Positions 11,981-22,200 of a stretch of DNA of 64,000 nucleotides are shown one piece after another. The DNA comes from Gerris lacustris (Eukaryota; Arthropoda; Insecta; Hemiptera; Gerridae), in the NCBI GenBank assembly GCA_951217055.1, contig OX578276.1, positions 31,085,505 through 31,149,504 of the forward strand, given 5' to 3'. The translations under genes and the position numbers were made by a program. Position 1 is the stretch's first letter; the number at the start of each line of letters is the position of its first letter. The notes beneath the pieces were generated by a model, which was not told where the DNA came from, made no database searches, and saw only the letters and a program-made list of their open reading frames with translations.

Positions 11981-13865
11981 GCCTTTATTAAAACAATAGA
12001 TCAATACACTATTAGTTAGTTATTTATCATATACATATTATACAATATACATAGTTGTTTTAAGTCGGCATACCCCAAGGCCCCATTAAGGGGTAGGAGT
12101 TACCACCTTTTCGTTTATACTCATTCTTTAAATTTAATCAGTTTATCACATTTACTTAAACTTTTAGTTCCCTACTTAAGTTCTTACATTTAATAATACG
12201 ATATATAACTTTACTAAACTATTTATAATTTATCAAACATAACAATACTTTATAACAATATGAACAACAATCAGTATAACTTTATTACTATAAAATAACA
12301 GCACACAAAACAATACTACTTAACATTACAAACAACAATCATTATAATTACAACTATACTAACAATATCTGTACTATAATATTTTCAATAATAATATATT
12401 TAGTTTTGTTCGAGTACAATTAAATCTTTCTAGCCAAAGTTCATTCACTCGTTTCTTGCTATGATATTATGTTTCTTATTTATTTATGTAATTAAATATA
12501 CCTATCTCTCTTTTTGTATTTTATCTAATTTTTATAGAGGTAAACTTTACAATATATATCAGCCATTCTCTTCCACTCATTCCTATCATGTGCTATTCTT
12601 TGCCACAAACTTTTCCTATCTATAACCCTGCGCATTTCTTCATCTTATCTTAAACTCGGTCTTCCTTGATTTCTTTTTCTGTCTCTAGGGTACCACGACA
12701 TCATTTCTTTGGTGAATCTATCATCCTTCACTCTAACAATATGCCCACTCCATCTCCATTTTCTCTCAGTCATAGTCTCACCTATATCCGCTAGCTTTGT
12801 TTGATTCCTAACCCAAGTATTTGATTTCCTATCCTTCCTACTAATCTTTAGCATGCTCCTCTCCATCCTACGTTGTGTTACCCTCATTCTCTTTATCACT
12901 TTTTCCGGCAGTGCCCAAGTCTCACATCCGTATATCATTACAGGTAATACACACGCATTCCACAGTTTTCTCTTTGACTCCATATTTACGTTCGACCTAA
13001 ATAGATATTTATATTTATTAAAACTTCTCCATCCTAGTCCTATCCTTCTTCCTATTTCTTTCTCGCTTTCCCTTTCCTTAATATTTATCAGACTTCCTAA
13101 ATATATATATTCCTCTACCTCCTCTATCTTGCTATTCTCAACTATTATTTCTCTCTTTTCTTTTAAATTCACTGACATAACTTTGGTTTTATTTATATTA
13201 ATATCTAAGCCTATCTTCCTTGTTTCTTCGGTAAGTTGTATTAGCATTTCTTCAGCCTGCTCGTAGCTATGTGCCATTATTACGACGTCGTCAGCAAACT
13301 TGAGGATGTTTAGATATCTTCCTTTCACTTTTATTCCTTTTCCATCCCAATCCAGTTTATTACAAGCTCTTTCCAATGTCTTTATAAATAATTACCCTAA
13401 AAGAACATCTCCTTGCCTAATTCCTCTTTTTACTCTGATTTTTCTCACCTCTTTGTCGATTTTTATATTTAAACTTGCCTCATCATATATATTTTTAAAT
13501 ATTTTAATGTATGTGGCATGTATTCCGCTGTCCTTGAGGCATCCAATAACATGCTTCTTCAAAACTGAATCGAACGCCTTTTTGAAGTCCACACATATTA
13601 GCACTAGAGGAAAGTTATAATCGTGAGCCCGTCTAATCATTTGCTTAACTACGAATATATGATATAAGGTAGACATGTTCTTCCTAAACCCTGTTTGTGT
13701 TTCTTGTATAGAGATATTATGTTCATAAACATCTTGTATACGGCTGATAGCAAGCTCAGTGGGCGATAGTTTTCTATATTTAGTTTGTCACCTTTTTTAA
13801 ATAGCAGAATAAGTTCGGCCTCACACCATACTTTAGGGACTTTTCTGTATTTTAGACATGTATTA

Positions 13866-13950
<85 letters not shown>

Positions 13951-16900
13951 TTAAACAATAAAAAAATAATATTTATAGAAATTAAGATTATTACTACATA
14001 TTTCTAATAATAATTTTAATATTTTCAGGCTTGACTGTTTCCGAAAGACTTATAGAGCTGAAGGGTATTTTGGAATGTATAAAGGTACATTTTTATTATT
14101 TAACTTTTAATTATTATTACTCCCTTTTTTTATTTTATTAATTATTATATTTGCAATTTTTACATTCCTGGGAGTATAATAATAACCATTTATTGGATAT
14201 AACTGTCATTAAAATACAGCTCTGCAGACTTCACATAACTGTTGACGATGTATAGCTTAAGTATTTTACATAATACCGAACACCCTGTTCTGGGGTCAAG
14301 ATATACAATTTTTGTTGTAAAATGGTTTTGAAGTTCAATTGTTGGGAGCATTGTATGCTTGTAGGTAGCTTATTTAATCCTATTAATATAAAATGTTATA
14401 TCTACTAGTGAACTGATCCAAAAGTAGATGTCTCCAATTTTATCTTAATTAATGTTCCAGGATCTGGTGTAAATATTTTACTGATTACTCCTGAAAAAGC
14501 AATTAAATTAGCTGCCAATGATTTCTTCAGACATCACTTTTCAACTCCATCTGGGTAATTTCAAGTTAGAAATATAGTAATATTGTTGTTTTTTTAAAAA
14601 AAAAAAAAAAAAAAACTGTGCACATAGGTTAATTTCCTGACTTTCATGCAATGAAATCAATCACTATCCAAAGTAATTGTCATTTTACAGGTGTTGATAG
14701 TTTGGAAATTCTTTCAAAGACTCAATGATATTTAGTTTAAAACTTTATAGTCTCTTTAGCTATGGGCATGTATCATAATAACACAATATTTGCTCTGTTA
14801 AGATAATATTTATGACATTTTTCTGGGACTGGGGGGTGATCTTGTTTGCTCACAGATCGAACTATGAGCCGAACTACCCTCCTGCAGTCATCTCACAACC
14901 TAAACATAGCCAATTATGAAGATTAAGAGCGCAAATGGAGTTGCATGTCCATAAAATCATGAAAAACGGAAAGCCTCTCCACAAAATGAATGTTTATTTC
15001 AAAAAACTAGTTTTCGGCTTCTTGAGAGACTAAAAACGGACTCCTAAACTAGTTTTGTGAAATAAACATTTATTTTGTGTAGAGGCTTCATGATTCTATA
15101 GTCAATGATACTATCAGTAACCATTGATAGTATACATGAACAATTTAAGTGTCAATAAGTTGTTTATGTTTTAATATTATTATGTCTCTAATGTACTAAC
15201 ATTTCAATATATTACAGGATGGCGCAGCACGGATGACCACATTTTGAATGGTTACCATGTGCTTAATGCTAGAGGTAGGAGATTGAAATAAAGCAAATTT
15301 TCTAGCAACAATGTGGAAGTTCATTGGACATAAGTCAAATTTTTAAGTATGAAAGATAATGTCCGGTAAATGACGTCCTGGTCGATTTACACATTATTCG
15401 AGGCGCTCGGGGAATTGCGCATCACATTGTCTCACATCTTGTCAGGGAATCCGGGGCGATATCTAAAGGCCAAAATTTATGTTGACAAGCCATGTACCCT
15501 TGCCAAGTAGGAGGACACCATCTGCCGTGAAATCGCTCTGATTCCTGTCAAGATGTTAGAATGTGATTATGTTGAGTGCCTCTGAGAAAGTGTAAATCGA
15601 CAAGGACGTCATTTATCGGACATTATCCTTCACACTTAAAAAATTTGACTTAAGTCCAATAAACTTCCACATTATTGATAGAAAATTTGCTTTATTTCAA
15701 TCTCCTGGCTGTATGTAGTAACCATTTAAAATGTGGTCATCCGCGCTGCACCACCCTATGTTTAATATATGGTTTTGTAATAGAAATCACATTTCATGGA
15801 CTACTGAAAAGACTTTTCAAGAACTAAACAAATGGTCAAAAATGTACGATAAATTAGTTACAAATGTTTCACTGCTTACGAGCTTAACTGCAATCTGTGA
15901 TGTCATCGACATGGAGATCTTACTTTATATTCCATTTTTGTAAATTTAAATATATTTTGTTGTGTAATATTATTGATTATTGGTATATTTCAGTAAACTG
16001 CCCTTAACAAGAGAAATGGCTGCCGGTGGTTGTGCTGGATTCTGTCAGATTGTAATCACCACTCCCATGGAATTGTTGAAAATTCAAATGCAAGATGCTG
16101 GCAGAGTTGCAGCTGAAGCTTTGAAAGGTTGGCCATTTACAAGGATATTTTGACTTTTCAAAATGTAATCTATTTGATTTTAATAAAAAATCATCGATGA
16201 ATTTTCTTTCTTATGCTCTGAGTGTACCTACACTCTCAATTATTCTTTACACACTTATTGTAATTACGATAAATAAATTTGGTTAGTGTTTCAGAAACAG
16301 ATTTGGTTTTTCTATAATTTAATTTAAAAATAATTAGTAACTTAGGTATTTTCAATATTGGTTTGAGGGAGTATTACTTGATCAAATAATTACTAATATT
16401 TTTTATAAGAATTTATAAAAAAAAAAAATAATAATAAAAAAACAATACAATTAAATATAATTTAATTTAATTGCTTATTATATGTGTATATAATTTTTTA
16501 CTTTGAAAATCACTTATTTAATTTGAATGCCAATAAAACATTATTTCACTTTCCCAGGGAAGTATCTAGTTTGAAGATATTATTACATGAAGATATAGAA
16601 TGGGGGACTGTCACAATTTGTCCACAGAGTATTTTGTTGACTTTTTCTTTTTGTTACAGCAATACAACTATTTAATTACAATTATTTATTATTATTTGTT
16701 TCAGCGGGCAAGACAGTTCCTAAAGTGTCTGCTACGTCTTTAGCCATGGACTTATTCAAGAGTAAAGGAATTCTTGGACTGTACCGTGGCACCGCTGCCA
16801 CCATGCTCAGAGATGTCACATTCTCTGTAGTTTACTTCCCACTCTTTGCTCGTCTTAATGCTCTTGGACCAAAAAGACCTGGTTCAGGTTAGAACTTTTA

Positions 16901-19270
16901 CTTTTAATGATTTACTATCAAACTAGTTTACTGCTATCTTTGATTGAATGGTTTTGCTGTTCGGGTTTTCTTCTTTGATTATTCTGCACAATAATTTTTT
17001 TTTTTCTCCAATTTTGATGTTTTGAAAAATATTGTCTGATTTTGATGAAATTTGGATGGTATATCCAGCTGGTAGTATTAGGGGGAAGTCACTTATTTTG
17101 GCAGACTTTTTTACTTTCTCATATAAAGAGAAAGTATTGTGATGGCACGAAAAATTTGATTTTGAGATTTTGATGAATTTACACGTTTTTAGGTCCTCTG
17201 ACTCCATAAAAGTGGTTTGTAAAAAAAGGGATCAATGATTATAATAAGATCAATTTTAATGTTTCACCAAGGCAGCTGCCTTGAACCTTAACTTTAAGTT
17301 GTTGTATTTTGTTTTTTTGTAGTACATTTAGAAATGAAGAATTTAACTTTTTTTTCTGGAATACATTGTAACATTTACAAAATATAACAAGTGAAATAAA
17401 AAGAAGCAGATGAAATACAAACAGCATTCGAAGTTGTCAAAATCCAGTTAAATGTATTTAATAGAATGAAGCTAATTAAACTCTTTGAAGAACCTCCAGC
17501 ATTGATTTGTTTTTATAGTTTATCAATTATTTAAATTCTAGATGAAGCAGTATTCTGGTGCTCTTTCCTATCTGGATGTGCCAGCGGTTCAGTAGCAGCT
17601 CTCTTTGTCAATCCTTTTGATGTGGTTAAAACAAGACTTCAAGCTATAACCACATCTGACGGCAAACCTAAATATACCGGCATTGCCAATACATTTGTGT
17701 AAGTAATCAATAAGTTATTACTATTGTTGACCTTATTCTTAGTAAAAGTATAACATTAAAATTCTATTTTAAATAAACCTTTTTGCTTCTATTACTCGTT
17801 ATAGGTATGTTTCTTTTATTATTTATAGGTATGTTTTCATTTTTGTCTGTTTTATTTGTTATTTATTTTATTTTATTTTATTTTTTTAATTATATTTAAA
17901 TACCTGTAGAGATTTATAGTTTCTTGTTGGTATTTAACTCATGGGTGGGCAGGCAAAGCTTTGAGATGTCTAAGTAAAGGAGGTTTCTGTGGAAGAGTAT
18001 GTCATCGGTTCTTCCATTTTTAGGTTTTCGTTGATAAAACCAAAACAAGAAACCCTTATAGTTTCGTTCTTGTGTCTGTCTTTCACTCTGTATGGTTCCA
18101 ATAACCTTTGAATCAAAAGGTATAAAAACATGAAACTTACCAGTATTAAAGATCGTTCTGACTCGTACACAGGAAAAATATAGCGAACTCAAAATTATCA
18201 GCTGTTCAAATCCAAAATGGCGGATAATTGCTGCCACGGGGAAAACAATGTATTTTTAAATTTTGAGTGGGGTATTAAATAAAAGGTATTGAAGAGTAGA
18301 TTACAAAAAATATATAATGTGTTAGGTGTTTAATTTTTCATGCCATTTTGATTAGTATTAAAGGTAATACTAATCAATTTTATGTTCACAATACCAGTTT
18401 AACCCTTTTTACGGTAGACTTCACGCACAACCAATTTATTTAAAGTAACTTTTTAGGGTAATCACATTAAAACTGGGTTTTGTAATCATTTATGTATGCA
18501 TACAAAATTAATAAAAAAAAGTGTTACTTCAAGCTTTGGCACCACGGCATCTAGCCGATTTGTTAACTATATATTTAAAAAAAAAAATGCATGTCTGTAA
18601 TTTATCTTAAGAAAATTTTTCAACAATGAATGGCATTCTAATTCTAACTTTTTAGGGTCTGCAGTTTCAACTAAGGATTATTTTCAAACCTAAAATAGCG
18701 CCATGCCACAAAAATTTGTTATAACTCCCCCTCAAAATTTCTCAGCCCTTGTTAAAACTATAATTATGAGAACTGCACGGTTGTTGCAGTATGGTTGGCT
18801 TATCACAAAAGAATAAAAAATATATATAAATTTTGAGTACGAATGTATGAAAGTATTTTTTTTTTTTTTTTCATGCAATTTTAATAGTTCCTTTTGCAAA
18901 AATGTTATTTCTAAGCTCTTTTGGCATTCAGATACTTGGAGAACATGAACACATGTGCATTGATATTGGCGTCTAAGTACCATAAATCTATAATATTATT
19001 ATGACCGGCTTAATTGTATTATAGAAGTTCTGTGCCAATTTTTTTTATTTTTAGGGTACTAAGATAATATGAGACCATTGTAACAGTCTGTGCTGCTTGT
19101 TGCTATATTAATGTATTATTTATTTGTGTAGAGAAACATTGAAAAACGAAGGTCCTCTTGCATTCTTCAAGGGTGGTGCTTGTCGTATGATAGTCATCGC
19201 ACCTCTGTTCGGTATAGCCCAGACCGTCTACTATCTCGGTGTAGCTGAGAAACTCCTCTCTTACTTCTAA
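6830..19270 (+). CDS. SLC25A22: mitochondrial glutamate carrier (SLC25A22/A18 type), 8 exons
   Basis: Inner-membrane solute carrier predicted to import glutamate with a proton into the mitochondrial matrix. Exons: 6830-6895, 7440-7574, 14029-14084, 14461-14554, 15994-16127, 16705-16887, 17542-17698, 19132-19270; all introns are GT-AG and all phases agree. The joined exons give 964 nt; adding AT from an unseen upstream exon makes ATG and a 321-residue protein, the usual family length. The three carrier signatures are at residues 44-51 (PLDLVKTR), 142-149 (PMELLKIQ) and 248-255 (PFDVVKTR), one per two-helix repeat. The Q in place of a basic residue in the second signature and the run [16 protein letters not shown] are typical of the glutamate subfamily. 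The aspartate/glutamate carriers are excluded because there is no EF-hand domain. The 5' exon and promoter were not located. Confidence 0.93.
7440..7574 (+). CDS. SLC25A22: glutamate carrier, exon 2 (residues 23-68)
   Basis: Covers transmembrane helix 1 and signature 1 ([11 protein letters not shown]). Acceptor TTTTAG, donor GTAAGT; the Met codon AT|G is split at the 3' boundary. Confidence 0.95.
7685..7990 (-). mobile_element. non-LTR retrotransposon 3' fragment
   Basis: The minus strand at 7736-7951 reads [18 protein letters not shown], then [20 protein letters not shown] and [17 protein letters not shown]. This is the familiar C-terminal tail of arthropod LINE reverse-transcriptase proteins. 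Only the last about 70 residues and a short 3' end remain. It lies in antisense orientation in glutamate carrier intron 2. Confidence 0.7.
8168..8560 (+). repeat. interspersed repeat with TGTCTGTCTG core and AAATTTGGATGG boxes
   Basis: Contains TCCGTTTCTGACATC, a TGTCTGTCTG run and two copies of AAATTTGGATGG. Related copies are at about 31785-32012 and 36535-36750, both inverted, with pieces at 16985-17200 and 24205-24400. A dispersed family of unknown class. Confidence 0.6.
8852..9138. mobile_element. foldback MITE with arms of about 120 bp
   Basis: The left arm begins TAGTCTTCTTTCGTGTGGG and the right arm ends with its imperfect reverse complement. Shared inner blocks include CAGGGTAATAAATTTT, TTGTTTCTAAAAATGG and TGACCATYTCCTGGTCATATTC. 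No coding sequence lies between the arms. Confidence 0.82.
9623..9844. repeat. hairpin cluster of GGGGAGTAACARTCTAAAGAAG
   Basis: A 22-bp word occurs forward at 9749, inverted at 9783-9815 (forming a hairpin) and forward again at 9821-9844. A shorter inverted piece is at 9623. The adjacent text (TATTAAGACAAAGG... then TTGGGACAAAGGAATAT) recurs at 32150-32205, so this belongs to a dispersed element. Confidence 0.6.
9850..11935. other. intron 2 sequence with no recognised element
   Basis: AT-rich intron. A short shared word (TTTAAATTRGAATCACCC) at about 9585 and 11075 hints at degraded copies of one repeat. No exon seen. Confidence 0.5.
11938..11982. repeat. (TAA)n microsatellite, LINE tail
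   Basis: About 14 TAA units at the 3' terminus of the minus-strand RTE element, consistent with its simple-repeat tail. Confidence 0.9.
11940..13868 (-). mobile_element. RTE-type non-LTR retrotransposon, 5'-truncated
   Basis: Reverse-transcriptase coding can be read on the minus strand from about 13845 to 12525. The blocks in order are [41 protein letters not shown], the catalytic box [19 protein letters not shown], and the RTE-like tail [22 protein letters not shown] with WSGHIVR and a final HDRNEWKRM. Two in-frame stops (TAA at 13394-13392, and TAA at about 12645) break the frame. No endonuclease domain is present. The 3' end runs into a (TTA)n tail at 11940-11982 on this strand; the 5' edge abuts a (TTA)n tract at 13869. 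It sits antisense in intron 2. Confidence 0.88.
12525..13845 (-). pseudogene. RTE reverse transcriptase with two nonsense codons
   Basis: One continuous frame reads through the fingers/palm RT blocks. It is interrupted after RQGDVLLG and after NQGRPSLR; both stops are single-codon lesions with homology continuing in frame. The catalytic YADD-type box is present as FADD. The endonuclease N-terminus is lost, so it is inactive. Confidence 0.82.
13869..13952. repeat. (TTA)n microsatellite
   Basis: About 84 bp of ATT/TTA repeats with one interruption, at the 5' edge of the RTE fragment and 76 bp before exon 3. Confidence 0.95.
14029..14084 (+). CDS. SLC25A22: glutamate carrier, exon 3 (residues 68-87)
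   Basis: Reads [19 protein letters not shown], the amphipathic matrix helix and the [FY]xGxYKG-type motif of carrier repeat 1. Acceptor TTTCAG, donor GTACAT. Confidence 0.95.
14461..14554 (+). CDS. SLC25A22: glutamate carrier, exon 4 (residues 87-118)
   Basis: Reads [20 protein letters not shown] and [11 protein letters not shown], transmembrane helix 2 and loop. The [13 protein letters not shown] block is highly diagnostic of mitochondrial glutamate carriers. Acceptor TTCCAG, donor GTAATT. Confidence 0.96.
14955..15095. mobile_element. small foldback element
   Basis: The left arm AATCATGAAAAACGGAAAGC, with an AAGCCTCTCCACAAAATG block and CAAAAAACTAGTTTT, mirrors a right arm ending CTTCATGATT. 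Arms are about 60 bp with a short centre. Located in intron 4. Confidence 0.75.
15216..15757. mobile_element. MITE with terminal inverted repeats of about 200 bp
   Basis: The ends read AGGATGGCGCAGCACGGATG and, inverted, AGGGTGGTGCAGCGCGGATG. Pairing continues through GACCACATTTT, GAGATTGAAATAAAGC, AATGTGGAAGTT, GATAATGTCCG and GACGTCCTYGTCGATTTACA. About 100 bp of unpaired centre carry no transposase. The target duplication is not clear. Confidence 0.85.
15994..16127 (+). CDS. SLC25A22: glutamate carrier, exon 5 (residues 118-163)
   Basis: Encodes transmembrane helix 3 and signature 2 in [16 protein letters not shown], followed by VAAEALK. Acceptor TTTCAG, donor GTTGGC. Confidence 0.96.
16128..16704. 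other. intron 5, no element recognised
   Basis: AT-rich intron with homopolymer runs only. Confidence 0.6.
16705..16887 (+). CDS. SLC25A22: glutamate carrier, exon 6 (residues 163-224)
   Basis: Encodes the second matrix helix (KGILGLYRG), then [20 protein letters not shown], helix 4 with the conserved RDxxFSxxYFP motif. Acceptor TTTCAG, donor GTTAGA. Confidence 0.96.
16985..17205. repeat. degraded interspersed repeat in intron 6
   Basis: Has TCTGATTTTGATGAAATTTG and an ACTTTCTC/GAGAAAGT hairpin followed by ATTGTGATGG. The same pair of motifs recurs at about 24205-24400. Confidence 0.5.
17542..17698 (+). CDS. SLC25A22: glutamate carrier, exon 7 (residues 224-276)
   Basis: Encodes helix 5 and signature 3 ([11 protein letters not shown]), then KYTGIANTF. 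Acceptor TTCTAG, donor GTAAGT. Confidence 0.96.
17699..19131. other. intron 7
   Basis: Holds a diverged dispersed repeat at about 18000-18190 (TGTGTCTGTCTTTCACTCTG and a TTAAAGATCGTTCTGAC stretch) and otherwise AT-rich unique sequence. The minus-strand open frames here have no gene-like features. Confidence 0.5.
19132..19270 (+). CDS. SLC25A22: glutamate carrier, last exon (residues 276-321, stop)
   Basis: Reads [19 protein letters not shown], then [20 protein letters not shown] and KLLSYF, stop TAA at 19268-19270. FFKGG[AL]CR and APLFGIAQ are family hallmarks around helix 6. The 3' UTR follows; no single polyadenylation site can be chosen among many AATAAA-like words. Confidence 0.95.
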
Positions 19271-22200
19271 GGTCCTCATCATATTCTCCGTCGTGGATTT
19301 AACAAGAGGTCAGCTCCAGTCATATCCTCGTAGCCTGAGCCTAGTCTTATCTGGAGCTCCCTTCTCTCTGTACATCTGGGCTTCTAGTAGACAAGTACAT
19401 TAGGTACATAATACAAATTTATATTTACATGTGACAATAATAATAGTAATATACATTTAGATATAGTTACCGTTGGGAAATGTTGTAAATTGGTGTGTTT
19501 ATAAAACATTATTATATAATGTGCTTTTAATTCTAGGTTTTGTCTGACAAAAGGTTTTATTTACTCAGATGACATATTCAAATATTTCATTGCCTTACAA
19601 TATTTCTATTAAGTTAATGTTACATTATTTTTCCTCTTTCTTCGAAGAAATAGGAAAATATATTGTGATTATGGTCAAATATGTTAAAAGATATATTGCT
19701 ATTTAAATTTAATATATAGTTATTATATATTACAATTTTAAAATCCCCAAAAACCACAAAACCTGACTTTGATTTTAATTTTAAATGTAAATAATACTTG
19801 AATTGAAGATAAAATTAAATGGAGTTTTCTAATCCATTTTGTGTAGCATTAAATGAGACACAAAATCTTATAGTCAGATACAAATTGGCAAAGTTTATGG
19901 TTTTGGAATATAGACATTCACGTGGATTTTACATTATTCCCATGACATGAGTATTAAATATGAATACATAATATTAGTAAAGTCAGATTGACACTGATGT
20001 TAAAATTGCAGAAAGGTGAGACATGTTTGACACTAATGGTCACATCGAGTAGAGTGGCCAATTTCCCCCTTCCTGTTAACCTAATGTTGTGTTGATCAGA
20101 ATGGTTTTAGCAAAATTATAAATAAAATATAACTTAAATGAATAATTTTACAATTAATATTACCTGTGCTATATCTTATTAATAAAGATGGTGGATAAAA
20201 TGAGTAAAAAAAGTAATGAAATATTTTAAAATGTTATTTATTCTCTCATTATTAAAATTTGACGATGTATTTAATATTAATAAATATTATACAATAATTA
20301 AAAATATTGTTTTATACCCTTCTTTTTTTATTTTCCTTCAAGTCAATATTGTTATACATCTTAATATTTTTGAACTTTTAAATAATTATATTAATTAGGG
20401 CTCATAATAACTTATTAGTATTATAAATAACTCTGGTATTCGACAAAAGAACAAGAGGGGCACACTTCTTTTTGAGGTAGTTTGTAACAACTTAAGATTT
20501 ATAATTTTAACAAAAATTTGAATTTTCTTTTGTTAATTTTCAATTCTTTTAATTAAATTAAATTACTTTTTTCTTTGACAATTTATGATTCTTTCATTTA
20601 ATAGTATTTCCTAATTTTTTTTTTTATTAAATTCGTTTTTTTCCCCTTTTTTCTTTTTTTAGTTTTTTGTTCCTTACCTACTTTAAAATCAAAGGTCTAT
20701 TCTTTAATTAACAGAAGTATTTGTGTATATTTATGATTTTTATAATTTTATTATTAAAATTATTTTAATTTAACTTCTTTTTATAAGGCATATATACAGG
20801 TTTAGTTTTTTTAATGGTTGTTAAAAACAATATACTATTCAACGTAGGGATTTTCTTTTAACCCTAGAATGCTAGCAATGTGTAAACTTAACCAGTGTTG
20901 TAAGTATCTTCAGGTAAGTACCTGCTGTTCTAAAGATGTTAAAACATTAACTGGAGGATTAAGTAAAGATTTGAGGTTTACTTCTCTCTGGGGGCTGAAA
21001 TAGAACCTGGTGTTAGTTGTGTCAGATTTTGCATAATCCTGAGTGTCATGAGTAGGTAGGTATTGGGGGACTTGGGACACCCTCCACTCCTGACCCCCTA
21101 CGTCATACCCCCACTCCTCGAGGCCACGCCCACGCCCCCACTCCTCCCCCCTGCCAGAAAGATGGCATCAAAATATGGTTTTAAGTGGTTCCATATGTTA
21201 AAACCCCTTATCTCTCACTATGACAACGATCAATGAATTGTCCTGATGGTTGGTTGCTTCATAGTACATCAAAACGATGAAAGATCTGACACAACTAATT
21301 TCATTAACTACCTTAGACCCTGGAATAAGATATAAGCCTCAAGACTATCCTCAACTTTGGTACTCCCTAGAACAACATGTACCTCTTAAGGTACTCTCAA
21401 CATATTATGCTAAAAATATATATATATTAAAACCTACACTGTTTAAAGTAAGGTCATAAATGGAAGCCCTAATATTTCATAAATCAGTTAAGACTTCACA
21501 ATTTATTTATCATTTTTCGCTGCTCAATATTTTAAAGAATAAAAATGATACATTTGATTCCTAATTTTTATGTTCATAGCTAGATAAGGTTTTCCATCAC
21601 AGGGAATATTTAGACAATATCACAATTTTAGATTATAATAATTGCCTTACTGATTATGTGGTATATAAATGTGTATTTTATTATAATTATAATAGTTCGG
21701 AAGCTAAGTTAATAAAATCAAAGGCTAGTTATATTTATTAAATGATTCAATTAAATTAGCAATAAATCTATTTAAACTAATTTTGATTTTTTTTATTTAT
21801 ATTTATTTATTTTTCTCTTGAAGTAAGCCTCTTTTATATTAAAAGAAATATAATCATTTCCCTATTTATCTACCAGTAATGATATGCTAACTGGTGTACA
21901 TTTTGACTGATTCATTTCAAACTTTGTTCTCACTTTCATAAAATGTTGTATCTTATGTGATAATAATGCTCAGGCTAATTTAAATGATCATTATAATCCA
22001 ATTATTCCTCTGAGATTTGATATTTTAAAAAGGGAATTAATTCTATTGCATTATTAGGCTTTGTAGGTACTTATGTGGGATGAAATCTTCCCTACTAGAG
22101 ATTGAGTATGTTAATTTTTTCCACAAATGTCTTTCACGCACTTATCTATTGCTGATAGTTTTTTCAAGTGTTTCTTTGAACTCATCTCACCATCTTTTAT

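Noticed and set aside
12853..13620. Plus-strand open frames of 137 and 106 codons
   Set aside because: They are antisense shadows of the minus-strand RTE reverse transcriptase.
17914..18237. 107-codon minus-strand open frame in glutamate carrier intron 7
   Set aside because: Lies in dispersed repeat sequence with no recognisable domain or splice partners.
21277..21459. 60-codon open frame
   Set aside because: No similarity, no splice context; expected by chance in a 22-kb non-coding region.
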